Positions 18,527 through 26,642 of a stretch of 32,436 nt of DNA are shown here, piece after piece. Below the pieces are notes generated by a model. That model had not been told where the DNA came from, ran no database searches, and worked only from the letters and a program-made list of their open reading frames with translations. Every line of letters begins with the position of its first letter. Positions within the stretch are counted from its first letter, which is position 1. The DNA comes from Anaerolineae bacterium. Its GTDB lineage: Bacteria > Chloroflexota > Anaerolineae > Epilineales > Epilineaceae. The DNA lies in contig JAJCYU010000108.1 of NCBI GenBank assembly GCA_029262755.1, positions 1 to 32,436 on the forward strand, written 5' to 3'. The position numbers and the translations under genes were made by a program.

Positions 18527-21500
18527 CTACGGCATGCTCTTGTACGTGAACGGGGCGTAGATCCGCACCCGCGTCGACTGTGTCGGCTGCGGTTCCGTTG
18601 TCGGCGTGATGCTGCCCGTGCCCTGGGTGGGCGTCGCGCTTGCGATCGGCCCTGGGGTGTCGCTCGGTCCCGCGTCCGCGGTTGCGGTCGCGCCCGCTGT
18701 GGAAGTGGGCTCCGGGGTGGAGGTTGGTGTGCCGCTGGGCTTCGGCGCCGCCGTGGGGCTTGCCGTTGCCGTCGGTGTCGGGGTGCTGGTCGGCTTTGGA
18801 GCCGCGGTGGGTGTCGGCGTTGCGGTCTCGCCACCCGGCCCGACGGGTGTGACGCTCGGCTTCGGCGGGCTTGTGCGCGTTGGGGTGGCCGTGTCCTTGG
18901 GCGGGCTCGTGGCGGTCCCGGTTGCGCTTGCCTTGGGCCTGGGCGTGCGGGTCTCGGTTGGCGTGGTGCTCGGCGTCGGCGTCGCGGAAACGGCGGGCGA
19001 CGGCGTCGGCGTGGCGGAGGGCGGCGCTGAACGCTCGCTGAAGGTGAGCTCCAACTCGTAGGTCTGCGTGGTGTTCGACGCGCCGGCATAGCCGAACACG
19101 CGCACGCGGTGCGCCCCAAGGTGTGTCACCGTACGCTCCACGCGCTCCGGGTTGAGCCCTTCTGCGTTGGAGAGCGCGATCAGCGTGCCGGCCGGATCGT
19201 AGACATGAAGGTCATAGTCGGCTGGGAGGTCGCGTAGCTCCACCTCGAAGGTCTGACCGGGACGCAGCGCGACCTTGAACCAATCCTGATCGCTGGCATC
19301 GCAGATGTAGCCGACTTGGATCGTGCCGGGCGCGAGGTCCACGGCGTCTCCGAAAATCTCGTTGGGCTCGAACCACTCGTTGCACGCACCGCTGCTGCCG
19401 GGAGGGGCGGTGACCGTGTCGACCTCGAGTACGTAGGGGTTGATAGGATCGGCTGCGCCGGCGTAGCCGTAGACGTGCCACGCGAGCTCTGCGACCGCGC
19501 TCGCGGTGTAGGTGATCGCTTCCGGCGTGTCACCGCCGTTGCGAGAGAAGAGGGTGACGAGGTCGCCATCGGCATAGAGCTCGAGCTCGAGATCGATTCC
19601 CGTCGGCGGTACGAGCTGCGCGACGACCTGCATGCCGGCGCTCACGCTTGTCCGGAACCAATCGACGTCGTTTGCATCGCATAGGAATCCCTGCTGGACG
19701 ATGCCGAGGCCAAGCACCGCCGCTTGTGCGCGGGTCTCGTTGGGCTCGAACGATTCGTTGCATGGTTGGAGCCCGCCGCCGCCGCCCGGCTCGTCCGGAC
19801 GTTCGAACTGGAGCCGGTAGCGCGTCCCGGCATCGAAGGCGCCTTCGTAGCCGGTCACCCGTACGCGGTTCTGGCCCGCAGGGAGGGTGACGGCGATGCT
19901 CTCTTCGGCCGTTCCGCCGAGAGCGGAGCGTCCGCGCTCGCCCGTTGTCTCGTCGTAGACGACCAGATCGTAGTCGGCGGGTAGGCCCTTGAGTCGAATG
20001 ATGAAGCGTGTTTCTGCCGCCAGGTCGAGGCGATACCAGTCCTCGTCGTTTGCGTCACAGATCCAACCGAACACTTCGACCACCCGACCCGCCAGTGCGA
20101 CGGGGCTGGCCGCGGCGAAGGTCTCGTTGGGTTCGTAGGACTCGCCGCAAGGCGAGACGGGCCCCTGGGTGACCGCGATCTGCAACGTATAGGGCTCCGT
20201 CGAGTCGTGCCACGTGCTGAAGCCGAAGACCTGCACGTAGTACGTCCCGGTCTCTTGCGCCTCATGATGGATGGTCTCGTCGGAAACGCCGCCGTTGGCG
20301 GAGAACGCAACGCGGTTGCCGTCCGGTCGGTACAAATCCAGCTCGAAGTCGGCAGGCAGGTCCTCGAGCAGCAGCTCGATGTGTTGCCCCATCTGGACGG
20401 GAATGCCGTACCAGTCGCGATCGCTGGGGTCGCAGATCCACGCGCTGATGCGCTGATCCGCCGTCGCGAAGACATGGGCCGTCTGACGGGTCTCGTTCGG
20501 TTCGTAGCCTTCCGTGCAACCCAGGGTCGGCGGGGCGGACGCTGCGAAGGTGATGCGGTAGTCGTGGGACCGATCGTGGGCGCCGTCGTAGCCGAACACG
20601 CGCACGTACAGCCTGTCGCCGCCGGCGCGCTCCACGCTCACGCTCTCGGCTTCCATGCCCCCTCGCATACTCTGCGCGATGCGGTCGCCGCGGTGGTTGT
20701 AGAGCTCGAGGTCATAGTCCTGCGGAGGTGCGGCCAAGTCGACGCGGATCGACGTACCTGTGGTCGGCACGAAGGTATACCAGTCTTCGTCCTCCGCCGT
20801 GCAGATCTTGGCATCGTAGGCTCGGTACGTTACGGCTTGGGCCTCCGCGCGATCTTCATTCGGTTCGTAGGAGTCCGAGCACGTGGATCCGCCGGTCAGG
20901 GCAAAGATCTCCATGTAGTAGGTGTCCTGGATATGACCACCGCTCGTTGCCTGCGGCGATAGCTGGACGTACCACGTCCCCGCCGCGTCCGTCATGGTAT
21001 CAAAGCGCAGCGGCGCGGTTCCCGTCGAAGACCACGTTCGCCAATACGAGCCGTCGGGCCGCCAGAGCGCGACCTGAAGAGGAACGGGCATCCCTTGGAG
21101 GTCGACACGGATCGTCGCGCCCGAGCCGACTGCAAGGGAGAACCAGTCTACGTCGCTGCGGCCGCCTGACATGGGGCAGATACGGCCTTGAATTCCTTGA
21201 CCGCTTTGGATCGGCGCGGCGATTCCCCGCGTGCCGTTGGGCTCGAAGGCGTCCGTGCAAGGCGGCGCAACGGAGCTCAGGCGGACGTCCAGCGCGTATG
21301 GCCTGGTCTCGTCGGAGTCGTCCGTCTTCGCAAACACATGCACGGTGTAGCGTCCTGCCCGCGTGGTGGTATGACGCATGTCCTCCTCTGCGCCCGGCCC
21401 GTTTTGCACGCTTGCGGCAACGTCAACGCCGTCTGGGTCGTATAGGCGCATATCGATGTCGATCGCATGACCGGTCAAATCGACCTGAATCGTATCGCCT

Positions 21501-22198
21501 GCCTGCGCGACGTCGAAGGCGAACCAATCACGATCGCCGAAGCCGTCTTGGCCGGAGCAGATATAGGACGAGACGCGCGTGCCGGGCGTCATCAACCATG
21601 CGCCGGCCAACGTGTCGTTGGGTTCGTAGGTGTCGGGGCAGGAGCCACCGGTGGGAATGTCCGTGTACCAAACCCGCAGCCGGTACTCGCTGATGCTATT
21701 CCAGACGCCGCCAACGCCGTATACGCGCAGGTAGAGCGTGGAACCGAAGACCGTATCAACCGTGATCGACTCATCTTGTGTTCCTGGTTCGTAGGAGCCG
21801 GACACAACGCGCGTCGTGCCGAAGGCCTCCGGCACCCGCAACTCGATATCGTAATCGTGCGGTAGACCGGTCAACGTGACCCGCACCCGTGAATTGGCCG
21901 GAGGGTTGAACACGAACCAGTCTTCGTCGCCGGAGGGGCAGATCGCTCCTACGAGTCCATCCGGCTCACCGCTGGGCCGGTTCGCGGGGTTAAGCACGGA
22001 GGCAGTATCGAAGGAGTTATTCGGTTCGCGGAGGAAGTCGGGGCAGGCGACCTGCGCCCCAAGAGGCTCCGGCTTGGCGTGCGAAAGGAAGCCGAGGGTG
22101 CAAACCGCGAGCCAGACGATGACCAGGAGTGGCTTGCGAATGCGCGGAAGTGCGGACGCGAGCCTGGCGAAGGACGTTAGGGCGGCGAAGCGAATCAC
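18527..22198 (-). CDS. Secreted protein with eight PPC domains and a Ser/Thr/Pro stalk (1,223 aa)
   Basis: The start is taken as GTG 22198, five bases after a perfect AGGAGG; a longer frame upstream lacks support. A signal peptide follows (basic stretch, then LLVIVWLAVCTLGFL). Eight repeats of 120-135 residues begin near residues 52, 187, 313, 439, 560, 683, 812 and 938. Each opens with a 'C..(S/T)(Y/F)EPN(E/D)' motif (variant in the first) and contains 'ICD..D.DW(F/Y)', 'LP.DYDLELY.P.G' and 'VRVFGY.GA', the pattern of bacterial pre-peptidase C-terminal domains (PF04151). A ~140-residue stalk of TPT/PKP runs follows, ending in IYAPFTYKSMP. No peptidase domain is present, so it is a stand-alone PPC array. 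PPC domains often bind polysaccharide or matrix; that role here is inference. Confidence 0.9.
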   Translation of the reverse strand: MIRFAALTSFARLASALPRIRKPLLVIVWLAVCTLGFLSHAKPEPLGAQVACPDFLREPNNSFDTASVLNPANRPSGEPDGLVGAICPSGDEDWFVFNPPANSRVRVTLTGLPHDYDIELRVPEAFGTTRVVSGSYEPGTQDESITVDTVFGSTLYLRVYGVGGVWNSISEYRLRVWYTDIPTGGSCPDTYEPNDTLAGAWLMTPGTRVSSYICSGQDGFGDRDWFAFDVAQAGDTIQVDLTGHAIDIDMRLYDPDGVDVAASVQNGPGAEEDMRHTTTRAGRYTVHVFAKTDDSDETRPYALDVRLSSVAPPCTDAFEPNGTRGIAAPIQSGQGIQGRICPMSGGRSDVDWFSLAVGSGATIRVDLQGMPVPLQVALWRPDGSYWRTWSSTGTAPLRFDTMTDAAGTWYVQLSPQATSGGHIQDTYYMEIFALTGGSTCSDSYEPNEDRAEAQAVTYRAYDAKICTAEDEDWYTFVPTTGTSIRVDLAAPPQDYDLELYNHRGDRIAQSMRGGMEAESVSVERAGGDRLYVRVFGYDGAHDRSHDYRITFAASAPPTLGCTEGYEPNETRQTAHVFATADQRISAWICDPSDRDWYGIPVQMGQHIELLLEDLPADFELDLYRPDGNRVAFSANGGVSDETIHHEAQETGTYYVQVFGFSTWHDSTEPYTLQIAVTQGPVSPCGESYEPNETFAAASPVALAGRVVEVFGWICDANDEDWYRLDLAAETRFIIRLKGLPADYDLVVYDETTGERGRSALGGTAEESIAVTLPAGQNRVRVTGYEGAFDAGTRYRLQFERPDEPGGGGGLQPCNESFEPNETRAQAAVLGLGIVQQGFLCDANDVDWFRTSVSAGMQVVAQLVPPTGIDLELELYADGDLVTLFSRNGGDTPEAITYTASAVAELAWHVYGYAGAADPINPYVLEVDTVTAPPGSSGACNEWFEPNEIFGDAVDLAPGTIQVGYICDASDQDWFKVALRPGQTFEVELRDLPADYDLHVYDPAGTLIALSNAEGLNPERVERTVTHLGAHRVRVFGYAGASNTTQTYELELTFSERSAPPSATPTPSPAVSATPTPSTTPTETRTPRPKASATGTATSPPKDTATPTRTSPPKPSVTPVGPGGETATPTPTAAPKPTSTPTPTATASPTAAPKPSGTPTSTPEPTSTAGATATADAGPSDTPGPIASATPTQGTGSITPTTEPQPTQSTRVRIYAPFTYKSMP
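18600..19035 (-). repeat. Low-complexity Ser/Thr/Pro stalk coding repeat
   Basis: This encodes about 145 residues composed almost wholly of T, P, S, A, K and G in 'TPTPT', 'PKPS' and 'TATA' runs just before the C-terminal tail of the PPC protein. It is probably an extended, possibly glycosylated spacer, and its repetitive DNA could vary in length between strains. Confidence 0.75.
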
Positions 22199-22203
22199 GA
22201 TGG

Positions 22204-22209
22204 CCTCCT
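22204..22209 (-). promoter_or_regulatory. Strong Shine-Dalgarno for the PPC gene
   Basis: On the minus strand this reads AGGAGG, five bases before GTG at 22198. It decides the start codon in favour of this GTG. Confidence 0.85.
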
Positions 22210-22288
22210 TGCAACGGGCGCGTGGTCGGGCGCGGCACGCGGAGCGGTCGGGCGCGATAAGCGCCTTGACGTCCAAGCGACTACCGAG

Positions 22289-22318
22289 GTTATACCCCGG
22301 CTACGGTGCGCCTGTCAG
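22289..22318 (-). promoter_or_regulatory. Sigma70-type promoter for the PPC gene
   Basis: On the minus strand, CTGACA (22313-22318) and TATAAC (22289-22294) are separated by 18 bp. Each matches five of six consensus bases. Transcription would start near 22282, giving a leader of about 84 nt. It lies between the stop of the MenA-like gene and the PPC start, so the PPC gene can be expressed on its own. Confidence 0.65.
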
Positions 22319-22361
22319 GTCGCTCTGGTACCGCGCCGACGTGGAAGGCCGCTCAGGGGGT

Positions 22362-23291
22362 CTAGTGTCCGAAGAACGCCACTACCAGCGCCAGCGCCGT
22401 TGCAGACGCGGTGCCCACAACCAAGCCTATCGTCCAGAAGGCCAACCGGTTCCAGCGACGCGGATCCGTTCCTGCGTCCGTCCACAGTTGCGTGGCGAGC
22501 CAGGCTGCGAGCGGCGCGCCCGCAAGGGTGCACGTCGCCACGATGGGGGCGGGCGGCGCTCCACGCAAGCGGAAGAACGACCAACCGTAGGCCACGGCCA
22601 GGAGGAACGTCGCTAGCCTCGCGGTGCGCCGAGGGCTCAATCGCACGGCGAGGGTCCGTTTTCCGCCGAGCGCATCGCCGGCCGCGTCCGGCAGGCTTAC
22701 CACGATCAACATTACCGACTGCAATGCGATCAAGGGCAGCAGGAGACCGAGGGTTGCACCGATCCGTGATCCACCTTGCATGTGGTATCCGAGCAGTGGT
22801 GTCCAGCCCGCCAACAACAGCGCCCCGAGAACTTCCCCCCACCCGCTGCCGTGCAGCGTCAACGGCGGTGCGCTGTAGAACCACGCTACCGTGATGGAGG
22901 CCGCGAGCAACGTCGCCGTCCACGCGCCCGGTCGCACAAACGCGGTGATGCTGAGCGCACCGATCGTCGCGAGTGCGAGCAGGATCAACGCCGCGCGGCG
23001 GACGGACTCCGCGGGCAGGCGACCTTCCGGCAAGACCCCGCTGCCTCCCGACCACTGCGGTCGGTGACGCGCGGTGTGCTGGGCGTCGACATCGCGGTCG
23101 TAGTACTCGTTGGCCAGGTGGTTGGCGAGTTGCGTCGCGGTAATCACGGCCTGGACCGCGGCGAAGGTCCACAGATCGAAGGGAGCGCCCTCAGCCAGGG
23201 CGAAGGCCGTTCCGAGCGCGTTCATGACCAGCCCCCCGAGCAGGAAGGGGAGGCGGCTGATGTGCAACCAGGCCGCCAAGCTTTCGTTCAT
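22362..23291 (-). CDS. UbiA-family prenyltransferase, MenA-like (309 aa)
   Basis: This is an integral-membrane aromatic prenyltransferase with 8-9 hydrophobic segments. The first Asp-rich motif is N61-E-Y-Y-D65-R-D67-V-D69 and the second is D202-A-A-G-D206 followed by GGKRTLAVRL; these bind Mg-prenyl diphosphate. The 'SGGSGVLPEGRL' stretch after the first motif resembles MenA (1,4-dihydroxy-2-naphthoate prenyltransferase) and relatives. The ATG at 23291 overlaps the upstream gene's TGA (ATGA), so a longer N-terminal extension in the frame is rejected. Its substrate cannot be read from the sequence: menaquinone synthesis is most likely, with another quinone or lipid possible. Confidence 0.85.
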   Translation of the reverse strand: MNESLAAWLHISRLPFLLGGLVMNALGTAFALAEGAPFDLWTFAAVQAVITATQLANHLANEYYDRDVDAQHTARHRPQWSGGSGVLPEGRLPAESVRRAALILLALATIGALSITAFVRPGAWTATLLAASITVAWFYSAPPLTLHGSGWGEVLGALLLAGWTPLLGYHMQGGSRIGATLGLLLPLIALQSVMLIVVSLPDAAGDALGGKRTLAVRLSPRRTARLATFLLAVAYGWSFFRLRGAPPAPIVATCTLAGAPLAAWLATQLWTDAGTDPRRWNRLAFWTIGLVVGTASATALALVVAFFGH

Positions 23292-24262
23292 GGCCGCACG
23301 ACGCCCTCGAGCATGGGCCAGAGCGCAACAAACCCCACCAACGCATACTCGACATAAAACAATCGCCACAGATCGCGATACCACGGTGCAACCGGTGTAT
23401 CAGGATGCCCCTCCAGCGCCGCGCTGCGCGCTAGGAGCAGGGCCAACAGCACACCGTGGCTCCACGCAAGCGGCAAGCCGAGACGCGGATCCACAAGCCA
23501 AAGGGCGAGGAGGATTGCCACGAGGTAGGCGATCGCTAGCAGGGCCGTGGCACGCCGGAGCGCGGAGGATCGGCCACGGGTCACCGCCACCGTCTGAACG
23601 TCGTAGGCGCGATCACCTTCGACGTCATCTACGTCCTTCGCCACCGCAATGCCGAGGGTGTACACGAAGAAGAAGGCCGCCAGCACCAGGCTGAGCGCCG
23701 CCCAGCCTGGTGGCAGCCCCCAGGCCTCGCGCAGGTGCGCGTGCAGCCCAAGATTGACCACGGGGCCACGCACCAACGCAATGGCCAAGGCGGCGGGCAG
23801 CGCACGGCGCTTGAAGCGCAGGGGGGGCAGTGAATAGGCCGTCCCTACGCCCATTGCCGCGACGACCGTTGACAGCATCCAAGGGCCGAGCCACGCGCTG
23901 AGAGACAGGGCGATCGCGCCGCTTGCGAAAGCAATTCTGCCGGCGCTGCGGCGGCTCAGCCGTCCTGCGGGCAACGGAAGACCGGGCTTGTTGACCCGAT
24001 CGATCGAGACGTCGGTAATCTGGTTGAGGCCCACGACGTAAACGTTGGCTGCGAGGGCGGCCACCAGCATCAAGGCGAGGGTCGCTACGACGGGGCACGC
24101 GCTCGGCAATGCCGGCGAAGGCTGCGCCGCTGTGTGCAACGCAGCGAACGCGATCGCCCCGTGCGCGGCTACGGCGAGCGTGGTGCCGATCAACGTGTGC
24201 GGACGGCCGAAGTGCAAGACCACACCAATCACCGCAGCGACAGCCGCGGCGGCCTCCCTCAC
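23288..24262 (-). CDS. UbiA-family prenyltransferase, homogentisate-prenyltransferase-like (324 aa)
   Basis: The sequence 'VVGLNQITDVSIDRVNKPGLPLPAG' region (N80, D84, D88) is the signature of homogentisate phytyl/solanesyl transferases. The second motif is KDVDDVEGDR (K209, D213, D217). About nine hydrophobic segments are present, and 'RPHT' occurs near the N-terminus as in that family. The start is placed at GTG 24262, 56 bp after the AI-2E gene's stop; it has no clear Shine-Dalgarno, so an upstream start is possible. The 3' end overlaps the MenA-like gene by 4 bp. Family members condense homogentisate or similar head groups with prenyl diphosphates (tocopherol, plastoquinone). In a probable non-phototroph the real substrate is unknown. 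Confidence 0.82.
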   Translation of the reverse strand: MREAAAAVAAVIGVVLHFGRPHTLIGTTLAVAAHGAIAFAALHTAAQPSPALPSACPVVATLALMLVAALAANVYVVGLNQITDVSIDRVNKPGLPLPAGRLSRRSAGRIAFASGAIALSLSAWLGPWMLSTVVAAMGVGTAYSLPPLRFKRRALPAALAIALVRGPVVNLGLHAHLREAWGLPPGWAALSLVLAAFFFVYTLGIAVAKDVDDVEGDRAYDVQTVAVTRGRSSALRRATALLAIAYLVAILLALWLVDPRLGLPLAWSHGVLLALLLARSAALEGHPDTPVAPWYRDLWRLFYVEYALVGFVALWPMLEGVVRP

Positions 24263-24318
24263 GGGGCTCGGTCCGCTGTTGGCGGCCTGAGATCCGCGCG
24301 GCGAGCCGGTGTCTTCGG

Positions 24319-25617
24319 TCAGGAGACGGATGGCTCTTCGACGATGGGAGCGCCGACGCCGGCCTCGGGGCGATCGGGCGATGACGTGGCCGCGCCCTTC
24401 GGCGTCGCGGACCCGGCTGCGCTGAGTCCCACACCAGGTTGCGGGTCGGATTTGGCCGCCACGACCGACGCCGTCGACGCCGCAAGGCCGGTATTCGGGT
24501 CCAGGTAGGTGTGTTCGAGCACGGTTTGCAAAACGGCGGCGGCCGGTACGCCGAGAACCGCTCCGGCCGGCCCACCGAGCAGGCCACCCGCGACCACGGC
24601 GAGCACCACGATCAAGGGGTTGAGCCCCGTGCTCTCGTGCATGATGCGGGGGGTGAGGTAGCTGGTCTCGACCTGCTGCAGTAGGAGGAAGAACGCCAAT
24701 ACGAGAATCGCATGCCCGCCGGATACCGTTGCCGCCACGATCACCGCGGGCAGGGCGCCCAAGAAGGGGCCGAGAAATGGGATGACCTGTAGCAGTCCGG
24801 CGATTGCAGCCAACGCGATCGCGTAAGGGAGCCGAAGACCGAGAGCCATGAGCAACACAAACACGGCGACAACACCCATCACGGTGAGCTGGCCACGCAC
24901 CCATGCACCCAGTCGTGTTTCCACATCCCGCCACAACCGCAGCGCCTTGAGTCGGCTCTCGGGCGGAGCGAGGCGAAAGAAGATGTTGAGCGTCTGATCG
25001 CGCGCGAGCACCCAATAGAATGCAAGGACCAGCACCAAGAGCGCGTTTCCGACCCCCGTGAGCATCGATAGCGTCAGGGGTACGGCCTGCCGACCCGCGT
25101 CGACGCTGGCATTGGCGAAGAATTGTTGAACCTTATTCGGCAGGCTGACCACCGGCAACACGATTTCGAAGCGGTGCCATCCCAGCAGGGTCAGCTCCGC
25201 AAAGAGAACCCGAAGCCGCCTTCCTAGCAGGTCGTCGCGAACGATATCCACGATCAGGGACAGAAGCGGTGGGATGGCGGCGTAGAGCAGTGCCAGAACG
25301 AGGGTGCCCAACACCGCGTACACAACGCCGACCGCCGCACCGTGGGGCACACCGCGCCGCCGCAGGTTCTCCACGAAGGGACGAATCGAGGATGCAAGCA
25401 CGATGGCCGCGAAGAGGAGCCCAATCAAGCCTCGTAGCTGCCACCCGAGCGCCACGACCGCGAGCACCGCGACGACGACGAGCGTCAGGCGTGCGGTGGT
25501 ACGCGGCGACGGACCAGACAGTGCCGGGACCGTCGACGGAGGAAAAGAGGGAGAGGGAGCAGGAAGAGCACTTGCGACGTCGCCGGCGATGGGAACGTCG
25601 TGCACGGGCGTTTTCAT
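24319..25617 (-). CDS. AI-2E family membrane transporter-like protein (432 aa)
   Basis: This is a polytopic membrane protein of the AI-2E/YdiK/TqsA family (PF01594). A Pro/Ser-rich cytoplasmic N-tail is followed by two close hydrophobic helices, a soluble segment, and a C-terminal cluster with 'ALGLRLPYALAL.AG.L..IPFLGPFLGALPA', here LPYAIALAAIAGLLQVIPFLG, which is diagnostic. A ~65-residue Ala/Pro-rich C-tail is extra. The start is taken at ATG 25617, which has a -10-like TATGCT 6 nt upstream and no Shine-Dalgarno; starts at 25653 or 25719 would add residues with no family match. The family includes exporters of AI-2 and of Na+/Li+; no substrate can be assigned. Confidence 0.85.
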   Translation of the reverse strand: MKTPVHDVPIAGDVASALPAPSPSFPPSTVPALSGPSPRTTARLTLVVVAVLAVVALGWQLRGLIGLLFAAIVLASSIRPFVENLRRRGVPHGAAVGVVYAVLGTLVLALLYAAIPPLLSLIVDIVRDDLLGRRLRVLFAELTLLGWHRFEIVLPVVSLPNKVQQFFANASVDAGRQAVPLTLSMLTGVGNALLVLVLAFYWVLARDQTLNIFFRLAPPESRLKALRLWRDVETRLGAWVRGQLTVMGVVAVFVLLMALGLRLPYAIALAAIAGLLQVIPFLGPFLGALPAVIVAATVSGGHAILVLAFFLLLQQVETSYLTPRIMHESTGLNPLIVVLAVVAGGLLGGPAGAVLGVPAAAVLQTVLEHTYLDPNTGLAASTASVVAAKSDPQPGVGLSAAGSATPKGAATSSPDRPEAGVGAPIVEEPSVS

Positions 25618-25623
25618 GAAGGG

Positions 25624-25629
25624 AGCATA
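25624..25629 (-). promoter_or_regulatory. -10-like box, possible leaderless start of the AI-2E gene
   Basis: TATGCT on the minus strand lies exactly 6 nt before ATG 25617, so transcription would begin at or next to the start codon. There is no clear -35 element and no Shine-Dalgarno. Confidence 0.4.
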
Positions 25630-25729
25630 TCCGCGGCCGGGACGACGCGCCATAGACACAGCGACACGTGCCGTCCTGTCGCTCGCGCCAGGAAACACCG
25701 CACCGTCCCATCCCTCCATCGGGCCCCGC

Positions 25730-25735
25730 TATACT
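25730..25735 (+). promoter_or_regulatory. -10-like box, possible leaderless start of the methyltransferase gene
   Basis: TATACT lies exactly 6 nt before ATG 25742 with no Shine-Dalgarno between them. This is the same geometry as the divergent AI-2E gene. A leaderless mRNA is the simplest reading. Confidence 0.5.
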
Positions 25736-25741
25736 GCCGCC

Positions 25742-26641
25742 ATGAGCTCTACAAACCCATTGCGCGATACACCTGAAGGTTCGGGCGACAACACGATCCA
25801 CTTCGGGGACAACCTGGGCGTGCTGTGCGATCTGCCCTCGGAAGCCTTCGACTTGATTTACGTCGATCCGCCCTTCAACACGGGGCGAAGGCAGTCGCTG
25901 CGCCGCCAAACCCACGTCCAGTCGCCTGGTGGCGACCGCGTCGGGTTCGGAGACCGGCGCTACGACACGGTCCACGAAGGCGTCTCACGAGCCTTCGACG
26001 ATGCGTTCGACGACTATCTCGGCTGGCTGGAGCCGCGCCTGGTGGAAGCGCGGCGGGTTCTTGCGCCGCACGGCACCCTCTACCTGCACTTGGATTATCG
26101 GGAGGTGCACTACGCCAAGGTCTTGCTCGACGGCCTCTTCGGCCGGGCTTGCTTTCTCAACGAACTGATCTGGGCTTACGACTTCGGTGGTCGCAGCAAG
26201 CGCAGGTGGCCGACCAAGCACGACACGATCTTGGTCTACGTCAAAGACCCGAAGCGCTACCACTTCGATGCCGAAGCCGTCGATCGAATCCCCTACATGG
26301 CCCCGGGTCTTGTCGGTAAGAAAAAAGCCGCGCGCGGCAAGCTGCCGACGGACACGTGGTGGCATACCATCGTACCCACTGCCGGCGCCGAACGCACCGG
26401 CTATCCCACCCAAAAGCCGCTCGGCATCCTGCGGCGAATCGTCGCAGCTTCCACCCGCCCCGGCGATCACGTGCTCGACTTTTGCGCCGGTAGCGGCACT
26501 ACCGGCGCCGCGGCCGTCGAGTTGGACCGCCGATTCTATCTCGTAGACGACAACCCGGCGGCGATGGCCGTCATGGCCGATCGGCTCGGCGCCACGTCGA
26601 ATCTTCGTTGGATCGGCTGGAATCCGGCACAAGAGGGGTGA
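25742..26641 (+). CDS. Orphan beta-class DNA methyltransferase (299 aa)
   Basis: This is an S-adenosylmethionine-dependent amino-methyltransferase of the N4-cytosine/N6-adenine type (PF01555). Catalytic motif IV, D42-P-P-F45, comes early and the SAM-binding motif I, D246-F-C-A-G-S-G, comes near the end, preceded by 'GYPTQKPL' (motif X region). This circular order is that of the beta class. DPPF favours N6-adenine but does not prove it. No restriction endonuclease or specificity subunit is adjacent. The next gene, deoC, starts one base after its stop, so it heads an operon of unrelated metabolism. The start at ATG 25742 has a -10-like box 6 nt before it; the frame extends upstream, but that part has no family match. 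Confidence 0.88.
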   Translation: MSSTNPLRDTPEGSGDNTIHFGDNLGVLCDLPSEAFDLIYVDPPFNTGRRQSLRRQTHVQSPGGDRVGFGDRRYDTVHEGVSRAFDDAFDDYLGWLEPRLVEARRVLAPHGTLYLHLDYREVHYAKVLLDGLFGRACFLNELIWAYDFGGRSKRRWPTKHDTILVYVKDPKRYHFDAEAVDRIPYMAPGLVGKKKAARGKLPTDTWWHTIVPTAGAERTGYPTQKPLGILRRIVAASTRPGDHVLDFCAGSGTTGAAAVELDRRFYLVDDNPAAMAVMADRLGATSNLRWIGWNPAQEG

Positions 26642-26642
26642 T

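Noticed and set aside
18606-19061. Hydrophobic Gly/Val-rich + strand frame resembling a membrane protein
   Set aside because: It is the exact antisense of the Ser/Thr/Pro stalk of the PPC protein; Thr/Pro codon repeats read as Gly/Val on the other strand.
22624-23357. Plus-strand frames across the prenyltransferase genes
   Set aside because: Antisense shadows; the minus-strand frames have membrane helices and Asp-rich catalytic motifs.
23292-23384. N-terminal extension of the MenA-like protein
   Set aside because: The 31 extra residues lie inside the upstream prenyltransferase gene and lack family resemblance; the ATGA overlap marks the natural start.
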